Source of the DNA: UKL13-2 sp038321965
GTDB taxonomy: Bacteria > Pseudomonadota > Gammaproteobacteria > Burkholderiales > Usitatibacteraceae
Length of the DNA: 64,000 nt
Assembly (NCBI GenBank): GCA_038321965.1
Contig: JBBQFL010000024.1
Coordinates: 1-64,000 of the forward strand
Reading direction: 5' to 3'
Position numbers and translations under genes: made by a program. Under the pieces are notes generated by a model. That model was given only the letters and a program-made list of their open reading frames with translations. It made no database searches and was not told where the DNA came from. Each line of letters opens with the position of its first letter. The stretch's first letter is position 1. This document shows, one piece after another, positions 8,365 through 16,991 of this stretch.

Positions 8365-9162
8365 ATGATGAATTCGCCGATACCCCGGCTCAAGAAGGGG
8401 CTACTGGATCCGGAGCGCCGCCGGAAAGGCATTTACATACTGCCTAATTTGTTTACCTGTGCTGCGCTTTTTGCCGGCTTCTACGCAATCGTACAAGGCA
8501 TGAACGGCAAGTTTGAAATTGCCTGCGTTGCCATTTTTTGCGCGATGATTCTCGATGGCCTCGATGGTCGCGTCGCACGCATGACGCGCACACAGAGCGA
8601 ATTTGGTGCGCAGCTCGACAGCCTCTCGGACATGGTGTCTTTTGGTGCCGCGCCGGCTTTGGTCATGTATGCATGGGCGTTGCAGCCGATGGGCAAAATG
8701 GGTTGGGCGGCCGCATTCATCTACTGCGCCTGTGCCGCAATGAGGCTGGCGCGATTCAATACTAACATCGGCGTTGTCGACAAGAAGTACTTTCAGGGAT
8801 TGCCAAGTCCGGCCGCCGCCGCGCTCGTTGCTGGTCTGATCTGGGTGCTGAATGACTATCAAATTCACGGGGGTGACGTACGCTGGATTGCTTGGGGCCT
8901 GACGGTGTTTGCGGGCATTACCATGGTGACCAATATTCGCTACTTCAGCGGCAAGGATTTCAACCTCCGGCGCAGTGTGCCATTCTGGGTAGTACCGGTA
9001 ATTTTCGTCGTGTACCTGGTGGTCACCATTGAACCCTCGCATGTACTCTGGGGACTGTTTGTGGTGTACGCCCTGTCCGGTTATGTATTGGCAATCGTGA
9101 ATCTGTTTCGCGCTGACGCTGTACCGTCGCCCGAAGCGCATAAGCCCATTGACAAGGCTTGA
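8365..9162 (+). CDS. pssA: CDP-diacylglycerol--serine O-phosphatidyltransferase
   Basis: Membrane enzyme joining CDP-diacylglycerol and serine to form phosphatidylserine, which Psd (upstream) decarboxylates. The CDP-alcohol phosphotransferase motif is complete: D67-G68-x2-A71-R72-x8-G81-x3-D85-x3-D89. At 265 aa with six or more hydrophobic segments it is the integral-membrane form, not the peripheral PLD-type enzyme of E. coli. The N-terminus contains GIYILPNLFTCAALFAGFYA, typical of the family. ATG 8365 follows the preceding small ORF by one base. Confidence 0.96.
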   Translation: MMNSPIPRLKKGLLDPERRRKGIYILPNLFTCAALFAGFYAIVQGMNGKFEIACVAIFCAMILDGLDGRVARMTRTQSEFGAQLDSLSDMVSFGAAPALVMYAWALQPMGKMGWAAAFIYCACAAMRLARFNTNIGVVDKKYFQGLPSPAAAALVAGLIWVLNDYQIHGGDVRWIAWGLTVFAGITMVTNIRYFSGKDFNLRRSVPFWVVPVIFVVYLVVTIEPSHVLWGLFVVYALSGYVLAIVNLFRADAVPSPEAHKPIDKA

Positions 9163-9222
9163 CTGCGCCGCACGGTGCGTCCGGCTATTGCGCGTGAATC
9201 CGCCGCACGCTATATTGCAGGT

Positions 9223-9315
9223 ATGAACTCCCGTTCAAACTTGACTCGTTACACCACAGCACGCCTGATTGCGATTTTGTCGCTAGGCCTGCTGCTGCGC
9301 GCCGCGCGCACATAA
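9223..9315 (+). CDS. Putative leucine-rich leader peptide of leuA
   Basis: Thirty-codon ORF 111 bases upstream of leuA. It encodes a short basic peptide whose second half reads LIAILSLGLLLRAART, with seven leucine codons among the last sixteen codons, including three consecutive CTG and one CTA. Leader peptides rich in the regulated amino acid are the hallmark of attenuation, and leuA is a leucine-regulated gene. The ribosome-binding site is weak (GCAGG), and I cannot draw a clear terminator/antiterminator pair downstream, only a short CGGG/CCCG hairpin at about 9377-9393. The call rests on position and codon content. Confidence 0.45.
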   Translation: MNSRSNLTRYTTARLIAILSLGLLLRAART

Positions 9316-9426
9316 CTTTCCCCCTCCCTGCCGTAGACCCTGCGCTAGCAAGACAGAGCGAATTCAGATTGCCACGTTCGGGCTAACCCGACGCAATCAT
9401 CACCATTTCAAAGTTTGGAGCATTCA

Positions 9427-10962
9427 ATGGACAGTTTGATCATTTTTGACACCACCATGCGCGACGGCGAGCAGAGCCCCGGCGCATCCATGACCAAGGA
9501 CGAAAAGGTCCGCATCGGCAAGCAGCTTGAGAAGATGCGGGTCGACGTGATTGAGGCTGGTTTTGCGGCGGCAAGTCCTGGCGATTTCGAAGCCATTCAC
9601 GCCGTGGCAAGCGCCATCAAGGATTCCACAATATGCTCGCTGGCGCGCGCGCAACCCGGTGACATTCAGAAGGCGGGCGATGCCATCAAGCCAGCGGCGC
9701 GTGGTCGCATCCACACCTTCATCGCGACCTCGCCAATTCATATGCAACACAAATTACGCATGACGCCAGATCAAGTGCTGGTCGCCGCGGTCGACGCCGT
9801 GAAGTTCGCGAGGAGCCTGTGTGACGATGTGGAATTCTCCGCCGAAGATGCCGTTCGCAGCGAGATGGATTTTCTCTGTCGGGTTTTCGAAGCGGTTATC
9901 AATGCCGGTGCCAGAACGATAAATGTCCCCGACACGGTTGGTTACAGTACGCCGGAATTATGGGCGGAACAATTCCGCACGCTAATCGAGCGCGTACCAA
10001 ATGCGGACAAGGTAGTGTGGTCCACACACTGCCACAATGATCTCGGCATGGCGGTGGCCAATTCGCTCGCCGCGGTTAAGGCCGGCGCCCGGCAAGTCGA
10101 GTGCACGATAAACGGACTGGGTGAACGCGCGGGTAATGCGGCGCTGGAAGAGATCGTGATGGCGTTGCGCACTCGCAAGGACTACTTCAATGTTGAAACC
10201 CGCATTGACGCAACCCAGATCGTGTCGGCTTCAAAACTGGTCTCCACGATTACCGGCTATCCAGTACAGCCCAACAAAGCGGTGGTTGGCGCCAACGCGT
10301 TTGCGCATGAGTCGGGCATTCATCAGGATGGCGTGCTCAAACATCGGGAGACTTACGAGATCATGCGGGCGCAAGACGTGGGCTGGCACAATAACCGGCT
10401 TTCTCTAGGAAAACTGTCGGGCCGCTCGGCGTTCCGGGATCGTCTGAAAACGTTGGGCATCGAACTCGAATCTGAAGTTGCGCTCAACGCCGCCTTCCAG
10501 AGATTCAAGGAACTCGCCGACAAGAAGCAGGAAATTTTCGATGAAGACATACAGGCGCTGGTCTCAGATGAGGCGGTCACGCCGGAAGTCGAGCAATTCA
10601 GTCTGGTCGCGCTGACCGCGCACACAGAGACCGGAGAGAAGCCGTTTGCACGGATCGTGATCGCAGACCATGGCAAAGAGAAAATCAGCGAAGCCAAGGG
10701 AGCTGGCCCGGTGGACGCCACATTCCGCGCGCTGGAGACAATCGTCAACAGCGGTGCTGAATTACAGTTGTACTCGGTCAACAATGTCACCGAAGGCACC
10801 GATTCTCAGGGAGAAGTGACCGTGCGACTGTCGCGCGCCGGGCGCGTCGTGAATGGCATTGGCTCGGATACTGATATCGTGATCGCCAGCGCCAAGGCGT
10901 ATCTGAATGCGCTGAACAAGATGGCACACGGCGAGCGGATGAATCCGCAAATGAGTAATTGA
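9427..10962 (+). CDS. leuA: 2-isopropylmalate synthase
   Basis: First committed enzyme of leucine synthesis: condenses acetyl-CoA with 2-oxoisovalerate, the product of the ilv pathway. At 511 aa it is a full-length LeuA: N-terminal HMGL-like TIM barrel beginning IIFDTTMRDGEQSPG, metal-binding STHCHNDLGMA, a linker, and a C-terminal regulatory LeuA dimer domain (about residues 385-505) responsible for leucine feedback. ATG 9427 is chosen over an in-frame TTG at 9415 because GGAG lies six bases before the ATG. Grouping with ilvBHC fits the metabolic flow. Confidence 0.97.
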   Translation: MDSLIIFDTTMRDGEQSPGASMTKDEKVRIGKQLEKMRVDVIEAGFAAASPGDFEAIHAVASAIKDSTICSLARAQPGDIQKAGDAIKPAARGRIHTFIATSPIHMQHKLRMTPDQVLVAAVDAVKFARSLCDDVEFSAEDAVRSEMDFLCRVFEAVINAGARTINVPDTVGYSTPELWAEQFRTLIERVPNADKVVWSTHCHNDLGMAVANSLAAVKAGARQVECTINGLGERAGNAALEEIVMALRTRKDYFNVETRIDATQIVSASKLVSTITGYPVQPNKAVVGANAFAHESGIHQDGVLKHRETYEIMRAQDVGWHNNRLSLGKLSGRSAFRDRLKTLGIELESEVALNAAFQRFKELADKKQEIFDEDIQALVSDEAVTPEVEQFSLVALTAHTETGEKPFARIVIADHGKEKISEAKGAGPVDATFRALETIVNSGAELQLYSVNNVTEGTDSQGEVTVRLSRAGRVVNGIGSDTDIVIASAKAYLNALNKMAHGERMNPQMSN

Positions 10963-11104
10963 TCCCTCGGCCCCATTGCGATCAATAGCTTCGCGAAGTG
11001 CACGTCGGGCGGATGGTTGGTGGTGATCGCTAGGCGGGCAAGGTTAGCGCATTGCGCGCCGCCTTGCCTGTAACATACGGGCCTTATTGATTCTGGATGG
11101 CGCT

Positions 11105-12616
11105 ATGACTGCAAAAAACCTGCTTGCTCAATTGGGCGTTGACCTGAATGCCGTTGAAGGCGACGGCCTCGCCACTCGCTCGCCCATAGACGGTGCAACG
11201 ATTGCATCGCTTCGTTGCGATTCAGCCGCGACCGTGACCAAGAAAGTTGCTGATGCCCACGCCGCGTTCTTGACCTGGCGAAATATTCCAGCACCCAAAC
11301 GCGGTGAACTCGTACGCCTGCTCGGCGAAGAACTGCGCGCTGACAAGGAGGCGCTGGGACAACTAGTCGCGATCGAATCCGGAAAAATCCTGCAGGAAGG
11401 ACTTGGCGAAGTACAGGAGATGATCGATATCTGCGATTTCGCCGTTGGACTGTCACGGCAACTTTACGGATTGACGATTGCCTCGGAGCGGCCCGAACAC
11501 CGCATGATGGAGCAGTGGCATCCACTCGGCGTCGTCGGCATCATCAGTGCGTTCAATTTTCCGGTCGCGGTATGGGCATGGAATGCCGCGCTCGCACTGG
11601 TTTGCGGCAATGCGCTGGTGTGGAAGCCATCCGAGAAGACACCGCTAGTGGCCCTGGCATCAGCGGCACTTCTGGAGCGTGCCATCGCGCGCTATCGGGC
11701 TGCAGGTGGCAGCGTGCCCGATGGACTTTCGCAGGTGCTTATCGGTCGCGCGGACGTCGGCGAAGCGATGGTCGATGACCCACGTGTGGCATTAATTTCC
11801 GCGACGGGATCTACGCGCATGGGGCGTGCCGTGGCGGCCAAGGCGGCTTCACGTTTCGCCAAGACCATTCTCGAACTGGGCGGCAATAACGCCATGATTG
11901 TGACGCCCACGGCTGACCTGAAAATGGTGCAAACGGCAGCCTTGTTCTCAGCCGTCGGCACTGCGGGACAGCGTTGCACTTCCCTGAGGAGATTGATCGT
12001 TCATAGCAGCATTTACGATGAATTATTGCCGCGTCTCAAATCCGCGTATGCGTCGATCCGCATTGGCAACCCGCTGGAGGCGACGACGCTGGTCGGCCCG
12101 CTCATCGACAGCGCCGCGTTCGACGCCATGCAATCGGCATTGCAGGCCGCCGTCAGCGACGGTGCTTTGGTGGTCGGAGGGGAGCGCGTGCTCGGTAAGG
12201 AAAATTCCAACGCATATTACGTGAGACCCGCCATCGTTGAAGTCGCCTCGCAGACGCCAACGGTGTGTCACGAAACGTTTGCGCCCATTCTGTATGTATT
12301 GCGATACGAAAATCTCGCTGAAGCCATCGCCTTGCAAAACGCCGTACCGCAGGGATTGTCGTCGTCGATATTTACCAGTGACATGCGCGAAGCAGAGATG
12401 TTTCTATCAGCCTCCGGGAGCGATTGCGGCATTGCAAACGTCAACATTGGTACGTCCGGTGCCGAAATCGGTGGCGCATTCGGTGGCGAAAAAGAAACCG
12501 GCGGCGGACGCGAGTCCGGCTCCGATAGCTGGAAGGCCTATATGCGCCGCGCCACCAACACCATCAATTACTCGCGTGAGCTGCCGTTGGCGCAGGGGAT
12601 CAAGTTCGATGTTTGA
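11105..12616 (+). CDS. Aldehyde dehydrogenase, ALDH7 (antiquitin/AmaB) type
   Basis: NAD-dependent aldehyde dehydrogenase of 503 aa. Catalytic Cys291 lies in GTAGQRCTSLRR and the general base Glu257 in ILELGGNN. The sequence resembles the ALDH7 group (piperideine-6-carboxylate/alpha-aminoadipate semialdehyde dehydrogenases of lysine breakdown): the WHPLGVVGIISAFNFPVAVWAWN segment and the C-terminal IGGAFGGEKETGGGRESGSDSWK block are characteristic. ATG 11105 is preferred to TTG 11087. It is a single gene with no other lysine-catabolic gene nearby, so the substrate is inferred. A hairpin-forming GGCAAGG/CCTTGCC pair lies just upstream (11037-11068). Confidence 0.88.
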   Translation: MTAKNLLAQLGVDLNAVEGDGLATRSPIDGATIASLRCDSAATVTKKVADAHAAFLTWRNIPAPKRGELVRLLGEELRADKEALGQLVAIESGKILQEGLGEVQEMIDICDFAVGLSRQLYGLTIASERPEHRMMEQWHPLGVVGIISAFNFPVAVWAWNAALALVCGNALVWKPSEKTPLVALASAALLERAIARYRAAGGSVPDGLSQVLIGRADVGEAMVDDPRVALISATGSTRMGRAVAAKAASRFAKTILELGGNNAMIVTPTADLKMVQTAALFSAVGTAGQRCTSLRRLIVHSSIYDELLPRLKSAYASIRIGNPLEATTLVGPLIDSAAFDAMQSALQAAVSDGALVVGGERVLGKENSNAYYVRPAIVEVASQTPTVCHETFAPILYVLRYENLAEAIALQNAVPQGLSSSIFTSDMREAEMFLSASGSDCGIANVNIGTSGAEIGGAFGGEKETGGGRESGSDSWKAYMRRATNTINYSRELPLAQGIKFDV

Positions 12617-12753
12617 TCCGTGTTTTGGCCCGAAGCGACCACTGTAAGGATTTTTTCTCGCCTTCGACTGAATAGGTAGCCTATAAAGATAAGGGGAACA
12701 CCCCTTTTCCTTAATCAGCTCAACTCACCATTCAACCCAAGGATGAATTACCA

Positions 12754-13170
12754 ATGAAAAAATCATTTCTCAAAATTTTGATGGGCTCCATCGCTGTTTC
12801 CATACTGGGTTTGGCGATGCCATCATTCGCCGACGACATGACCCAAGCAGATTTTGATCGGTTCGTCACACGTTACGGTGTCAATAAGGACGGCATGCTG
12901 TCCAGAGTTGAGGTCATGAAGCGGGCTGGCGACATGTTCGACAAAATGGACACTGACAAGAAGGGCATGCTCGACGATAAAAAAGCCATGGCTTTCTTGT
13001 TGGAATTACAGAAGGGCGATGGCGGACCGAGTGGCTATATGATATCCAAGGCGGACATGCTGAAAAAAATTGGAACTGCATTCGACAAGCAGGACGCAGA
13101 GAAAAAGGGGATGCTGAGCAAAAAGCAGTCGGAAGCCCTGCTGCGAGAACTGATGAAAAGCGGCTCGTAA
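12754..13170 (+). CDS. Exported protein with degenerate EF-hand repeats
   Basis: A 138 aa protein with a signal peptide (residues 1-26, cleavage likely after PSFA). The mature part has three related segments, NKDGMLSRVE, DTDKKGMLDDKK and DAEKKGMLSKKQ, each at the start of a helix and spaced 30-50 residues apart. They resemble EF-hand calcium loops (D-x-D-x-D-G pattern), but most keep only some acidic ligands and only the first has Glu at position 12, so calcium binding may be weak or lost. Many lysines make it basic. Function unknown. Confidence 0.75.
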   Translation: MKKSFLKILMGSIAVSILGLAMPSFADDMTQADFDRFVTRYGVNKDGMLSRVEVMKRAGDMFDKMDTDKKGMLDDKKAMAFLLELQKGDGGPSGYMISKADMLKKIGTAFDKQDAEKKGMLSKKQSEALLRELMKSGS

Positions 13171-13224
13171 CTATTTGAGGTTATGGCGCGCCTGAGGCGC
13201 TGCTCTCAAAAGGCACTTTGCGAT

Positions 13225-13260
13225 GGACGCGGGATAAGCGTAGTGGCTGACCCCGCGTCC
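13225..13260. terminator. Inverted repeat between convergent genes
   Basis: GGACGCGGG (13225-13233) pairs with CCCGCGTCC (13252-13260) across an 18-base loop, between the EF-hand-like gene and purB, which converge. No T-run follows on either strand, so it is at best a weak bidirectional terminator. Confidence 0.35.
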
Positions 13261-13314
13261 ACCTTGCCGTTTCAGAACATTCCGTCTCAAAAGACGCGTC
13301 AATGCTGGAGTTTC

Positions 13315-14697
13315 TTAAATTTCTGAGGCAATCTGACACGCCAGTCCAATATAAGTCGCGGGTGTGAGTGCCAATAGCACCTGCTTGTCTGCATCGGGAA
13401 TCAGTAATTTCTCGATGAATGCATGTAACGAGTCGCGCTCAATGCCGCCTTTGCCGCGCGTGAGTTCTTTTAACTGCTCGTAAGCGTCATCGATGCCGTA
13501 TTTGCGCATCACCGTTTGAATCGGCTCAGCCAGGACATCCCAACTCGCATCCAAATGTGAGGCAATCTTCGCTTCGTTGACTTCGAGTTTGTCGAGGCCA
13601 CGCGAAAGTGAGTCGTAGGCGAGGGCACAATAACCAAAAGCCACACCCATGTTGCGCAGTACGGTGGAGTCCGTGAGGTCGCGCTGCCAGCGCGAGAGCG
13701 GTAATTTTTCTGCCAGATGCCGCAGAAGCGCGTTGGCAAGCCCGAGATTGCCTTCCGAGTTTTCGAAGTCGATCGGGTTCACTTTGTGCGGCATGGTCGA
13801 GGAGCCGATCTCGCCCGCTTTGGTGATCTGCTTGAAATAGCCGAGCGAAATGTAGCCCCAGATATCGCGGTTGAGGTCGATGAAGATCGTATTGATACGA
13901 GCGATGGCATCGAACAACTCTGCCATGTAGTCGTGCGGCTCGATCTGAATCGTGTACGGGTTGAATGCCAACCCCAGACGCTCGACGAATCGCTTACAGA
14001 ATGCGGGCCAGTCAAGTCCGGGATACGCTGAGAGATGTGCGTTGTAATTTCCAACCGCGCCGTTGATTTTGCCTAGCATCTTGATGCCGGCAAGTGTTGC
14101 TTGTCCGCGTTGCAAACGATAGGCGACGTTGGCCATTTCTTTACCCAACGTCGTTGGCGATGCAGCCTGCCCATGCGTATGCGCGAGCATGGCGACGGGT
14201 GCTAGCGTATGCGCGAGCGCCTTGAGCTTGATTTCAATGCGCTCAAGTGCCGGCAGAAGGACCGCCTCACGCGCGGCCTTCAGCATCAGCGCATGCGAAA
14301 GATTGTTGATGTCTTCGGATGTACAGGCAAAGTGAATGAAGGCCCGGGAGGCTGTCACTTCTGCATTGTTGGCGAATCGCTCACGCAGCCAGTATTCGAC
14401 CGCCTTGACGTCATGGTTGGTCGTGGCTTCAATGGCTTTGACGCGCTCTGCGTCTTTAAGTGCAAACTCGGCAGCGACGCGGCGTAACTCATCCATCGAC
14501 GATTGGGAGAACGATGGGCATTCTTCAATCTGCGGCTCAAGTGACAGCGCGATCAGCCATTCGATTTCAACGTGAACGCGGTATTTAATCAGGGCGAATT
14601 CGCTGAAGTACTCGCGCAGTCCCGCGACCTTTCGCTCATAGCGGCCGTCCAGAGGCGAAAGGGCGGTAAGTGCGGAGAGGGCCAAGGGTGCGGTCAT
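13315..14697 (-). CDS. purB: Adenylosuccinate lyase
   Basis: Cleaves SAICAR in purine synthesis and adenylosuccinate in AMP synthesis, releasing fumarate. At 460 aa it is the E. coli-like long form. The fumarase/aspartase superfamily signature SSTMPHKVNPIDFEN is at about residues 299-313. The N-terminal LSPLDGRYERKV segment and the FACTSEDINN and HTHGQAASPTTLGKEMAN blocks, the latter with the catalytic histidine, are intact. It is a single gene, converging with the EF-hand-like gene and divergent from the glutathione transferase gene. Confidence 0.98.
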   Translation of the reverse strand: MTAPLALSALTALSPLDGRYERKVAGLREYFSEFALIKYRVHVEIEWLIALSLEPQIEECPSFSQSSMDELRRVAAEFALKDAERVKAIEATTNHDVKAVEYWLRERFANNAEVTASRAFIHFACTSEDINNLSHALMLKAAREAVLLPALERIEIKLKALAHTLAPVAMLAHTHGQAASPTTLGKEMANVAYRLQRGQATLAGIKMLGKINGAVGNYNAHLSAYPGLDWPAFCKRFVERLGLAFNPYTIQIEPHDYMAELFDAIARINTIFIDLNRDIWGYISLGYFKQITKAGEIGSSTMPHKVNPIDFENSEGNLGLANALLRHLAEKLPLSRWQRDLTDSTVLRNMGVAFGYCALAYDSLSRGLDKLEVNEAKIASHLDASWDVLAEPIQTVMRKYGIDDAYEQLKELTRGKGGIERDSLHAFIEKLLIPDADKQVLLALTPATYIGLACQIASEI

Positions 14698-14816
14698 GTT
14701 GAAACCCGAAAATTGATTGATGAGATTTTACCATTCGTTGATTTGCACCCCTGGCGATGGCGCACTCAAATGGGGCGTCGCGGCAGGCGGAGAGCGGCGG
14801 AAGCCGATTATCGCGA

Positions 14817-14825
14817 TGCTATAAT
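14817..14825 (+). promoter_or_regulatory. Extended -10 promoter element for the GST gene
   Basis: TGCTATAAT matches the extended -10 consensus (TGnTATAAT) 30 bases upstream of the GST start. No good -35 hexamer is visible at the expected distance, as is usual for extended -10 promoters. Confidence 0.5.
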
Positions 14826-14854
14826 TCGGCCCCGGCCACAGAGCGAGAATCACA

Positions 14855-15463
14855 ATGAATTTGTATGGATCCCGTACGAGCCCGTACGTACGCAAAGTTC
14901 GTATTGTGATGATCGAGAAACGCATCGAATGCGATTTCATCGAGGAAAATGTCTGGAACGCCGACACCGCAGTGACATTGCACAACCCGCTGACCAAGAT
15001 CCCGGTGCTGGTGCTTGACGACGGTATGCAGCTATACGATTCCCGCGTGATCGCCGAGTATCTCGATGGCGTCACGCCGGTCTCCCGCCTGATTCCCGAC
15101 AGCGGACGCGAGCGCGCGCTGGTGAAACGTTGGGAAGCGTTAGGCGACGGTATCGCCGACGCCGGTATCGCACTGTTTCTTGAGCGCAAACGCGAATCGG
15201 CATTGCAAAGTAAAGACTGGATGGCGCGCCAGTTAGGCAAAGTCGAGTCCGGCATTGCCGCTGCCGCGCGAGAACTTGGTGAACGCGAATACTGCCACGG
15301 CCTTTCCCTCACGTTGGGGGATATTTCACTTGCATGCGCGTTGCTGTGGATGGAGTTTCGGCTGCCGGAAGTGTCCTGGCGCGCCGCGCATCCCAACCTG
15401 AAAAAATGGTTGGCAAATCTCGAAGCTATGCCCTCGTTTGTGGATACCAAACCGCCAGCCTAG
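14855..15463 (+). CDS. Glutathione S-transferase family protein
   Basis: A 202 aa two-domain protein: an N-terminal thioredoxin-like domain (MNLYGSRTSPYVRKVRIV, with the cis-proline segment NPLTKIPVLVLDDG and the glutathione-binding YDSRVIAEYLD) and an all-helical C-terminal domain. The SxxS/SPYVRK active-site region resembles Beta/Zeta-like bacterial GSTs such as YibF, where Ser or Cys replaces the mammalian Tyr. Likely a cytosolic detoxification or stress enzyme; the specific substrate cannot be told. Preceded by an extended -10 promoter. Confidence 0.9.
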   Translation: MNLYGSRTSPYVRKVRIVMIEKRIECDFIEENVWNADTAVTLHNPLTKIPVLVLDDGMQLYDSRVIAEYLDGVTPVSRLIPDSGRERALVKRWEALGDGIADAGIALFLERKRESALQSKDWMARQLGKVESGIAAAARELGEREYCHGLSLTLGDISLACALLWMEFRLPEVSWRAAHPNLKKWLANLEAMPSFVDTKPPA

Positions 15464-15481
15464 CATTTCGCGCTCGTGTCG

Positions 15482-16813
15482 ATGCAGCGTCCTACCAGAG
15501 TCGTACTTGTTGCCTGCCTGATTGCCGTCGCTGGCTTCATTGGTTTGGCATTCTGGTTCGACCGTGACGCTGTCTTGCCGCAGCCTGTAACGCAGGTTCA
15601 TCCATTTACGTCGGCACCCATTCAAGAGGTAACTGCCGCTGTCAGGGCAGGCAGCACTAACGTAAGCAATAAATTGACGCATCTCGCCGCCGCCAATATC
15701 AGTAAATTGCCCGACGTAGCTGCTGTTCCGGTGATCGACGACGGGACCGCCTGCGGGCTCGATCAAATCAAATCGACAATTGACTCCGGCAAGCTGCCGC
15801 CTCACGTCGTTGCCGCTGCCCGGCAGACAATCGAAAAAGTAGCCAGTCAACTGGAAATGAGTAGCATCGAGCAGGAGCGCGCGCTTGCCTTGCACGTGCA
15901 GGCAAACGTTCGAGGCGAAGCAGCGCGAGACCGGTACAAACGAACACTGCCTGATTGCGATAAGGATGTGGATTGTCGCGCGCGGGCGATGGAAGTACGC
16001 CAGCAAGCGGCGCAACCACGACTGGCGGCTCTCGCACAACTGGCCGCTACTGCGGTCGATCCCGCGTCGTATGCAACGGCTTTCTATCAGTGTGGTAGCC
16101 AGCGAGAGCCTGCTTGTGTTGCGATCACGGCGGAGCATTGGGCTGCAATGGACCCTACCAATGCCGTTCCCTGGCTACATGTGGCGAATGCTGCCGCCGC
16201 TCGCGGCGACCCGGCGGCCCGCGATGAGGCGGTGGCACGGGCATCAGCATTGCCGATATATGACACGCGCTATCCGGGAACGCTACGGCTAATGCAGACC
16301 GATCTGGTGCTCGCCCAACTGGTACCCGTGCGGCTTGCGATTAGCCAGGATCTGCTCAGTCTGACTAGCCCGGACTTTTTTTCGCCTTATCTCCAAATTC
16401 TCGGTTTCTGCTCGCCTCAGGCAGTCGAAACGCCCGGAAGAGTGAAAGCATGTGGCCAGTTAGCCGAAAAACTAATGCAACAAGATCAAAACCAACTCGG
16501 CCATCGTGTGGCCACAGAGATCGCCGTGAAGGCCCGTTGGTCGGCAGAAAAAATTGCCGAATTGAACGATGAAAATAACGCGATGATTCACACGAGCGTT
16601 ACCGCAGATATTTTCCCCACATCACGCACCAATTGCCAAAGCTACGAGAAGTTCGAAGCCTGGCTGAGTGAGGCAGCGCGCATCGGAGAGGTCGCCATGC
16701 TGCGGCAGGCGATTGGTGCGAGCGGCAAAACGATTGCCAAGCTGGCGGAAGAGCGTCAGTCAGCACAAAAAAAGCGGCTCGAACAATCTGAACGCGATAA
16801 CGCAAAGAAATAG
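15482..16813 (+). CDS. Hypothetical membrane-anchored protein
   Basis: A 443 aa protein I do not recognise. One hydrophobic segment near the N-terminus (about residues 7-25) looks like a membrane anchor or uncleaved signal. The rest is Ala/Gln/Arg-rich and helical, with scattered cysteines (in TACGLD, PDCDKDVDCRAR, YQCGSQREPACV, LGFCSP, VKACGQ and TNCQSY) that could form disulfides in the periplasm. The central part (about 190-260) has an NAVPWLHVANAAAARGD segment reminiscent of a single TPR-like helical hairpin. A GTG six bases earlier (15476) is an alternative start; neither has a clear ribosome-binding site. The gene follows GST by 18 bases and may share its transcript. Confidence 0.65.
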   Translation: MQRPTRVVLVACLIAVAGFIGLAFWFDRDAVLPQPVTQVHPFTSAPIQEVTAAVRAGSTNVSNKLTHLAAANISKLPDVAAVPVIDDGTACGLDQIKSTIDSGKLPPHVVAAARQTIEKVASQLEMSSIEQERALALHVQANVRGEAARDRYKRTLPDCDKDVDCRARAMEVRQQAAQPRLAALAQLAATAVDPASYATAFYQCGSQREPACVAITAEHWAAMDPTNAVPWLHVANAAAARGDPAARDEAVARASALPIYDTRYPGTLRLMQTDLVLAQLVPVRLAISQDLLSLTSPDFFSPYLQILGFCSPQAVETPGRVKACGQLAEKLMQQDQNQLGHRVATEIAVKARWSAEKIAELNDENNAMIHTSVTADIFPTSRTNCQSYEKFEAWLSEAARIGEVAMLRQAIGASGKTIAKLAEERQSAQKKRLEQSERDNAKK

Positions 16814-16991
16814 CGCTGATACGGTATGGCGCCACTTGAAGGCAACGTCTACGCTGTGGCATCTACGTTGAGATGGTGCTGTGCAGAGTCCCAGCCAAAC
16901 ACAGCCACGGGCGCGCCATTCGGAGCAAAAATGGCTGGAAATCCTCGCCCATGCTTGTGTTTGGTGCTTTCGCGGCTTTGTGACACGCGCA

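Noticed and set aside
8401..9141. 246-codon frame opposite pssA
   Set aside because: Antisense to a firmly identified gene, no protein signature.
9377..9393. Hairpin between the leuA leader ORF and leuA as an intrinsic terminator
   Set aside because: Stem is short (CGGG/CCCG core) and has no T-run, so not annotated as a terminator.
13170..13225. Additional REP-like copy after the EF-hand gene (TATGGCGCGCCTGAGGCGC)
   Set aside because: Only the left half resembles the family; too weak to list as a copy.
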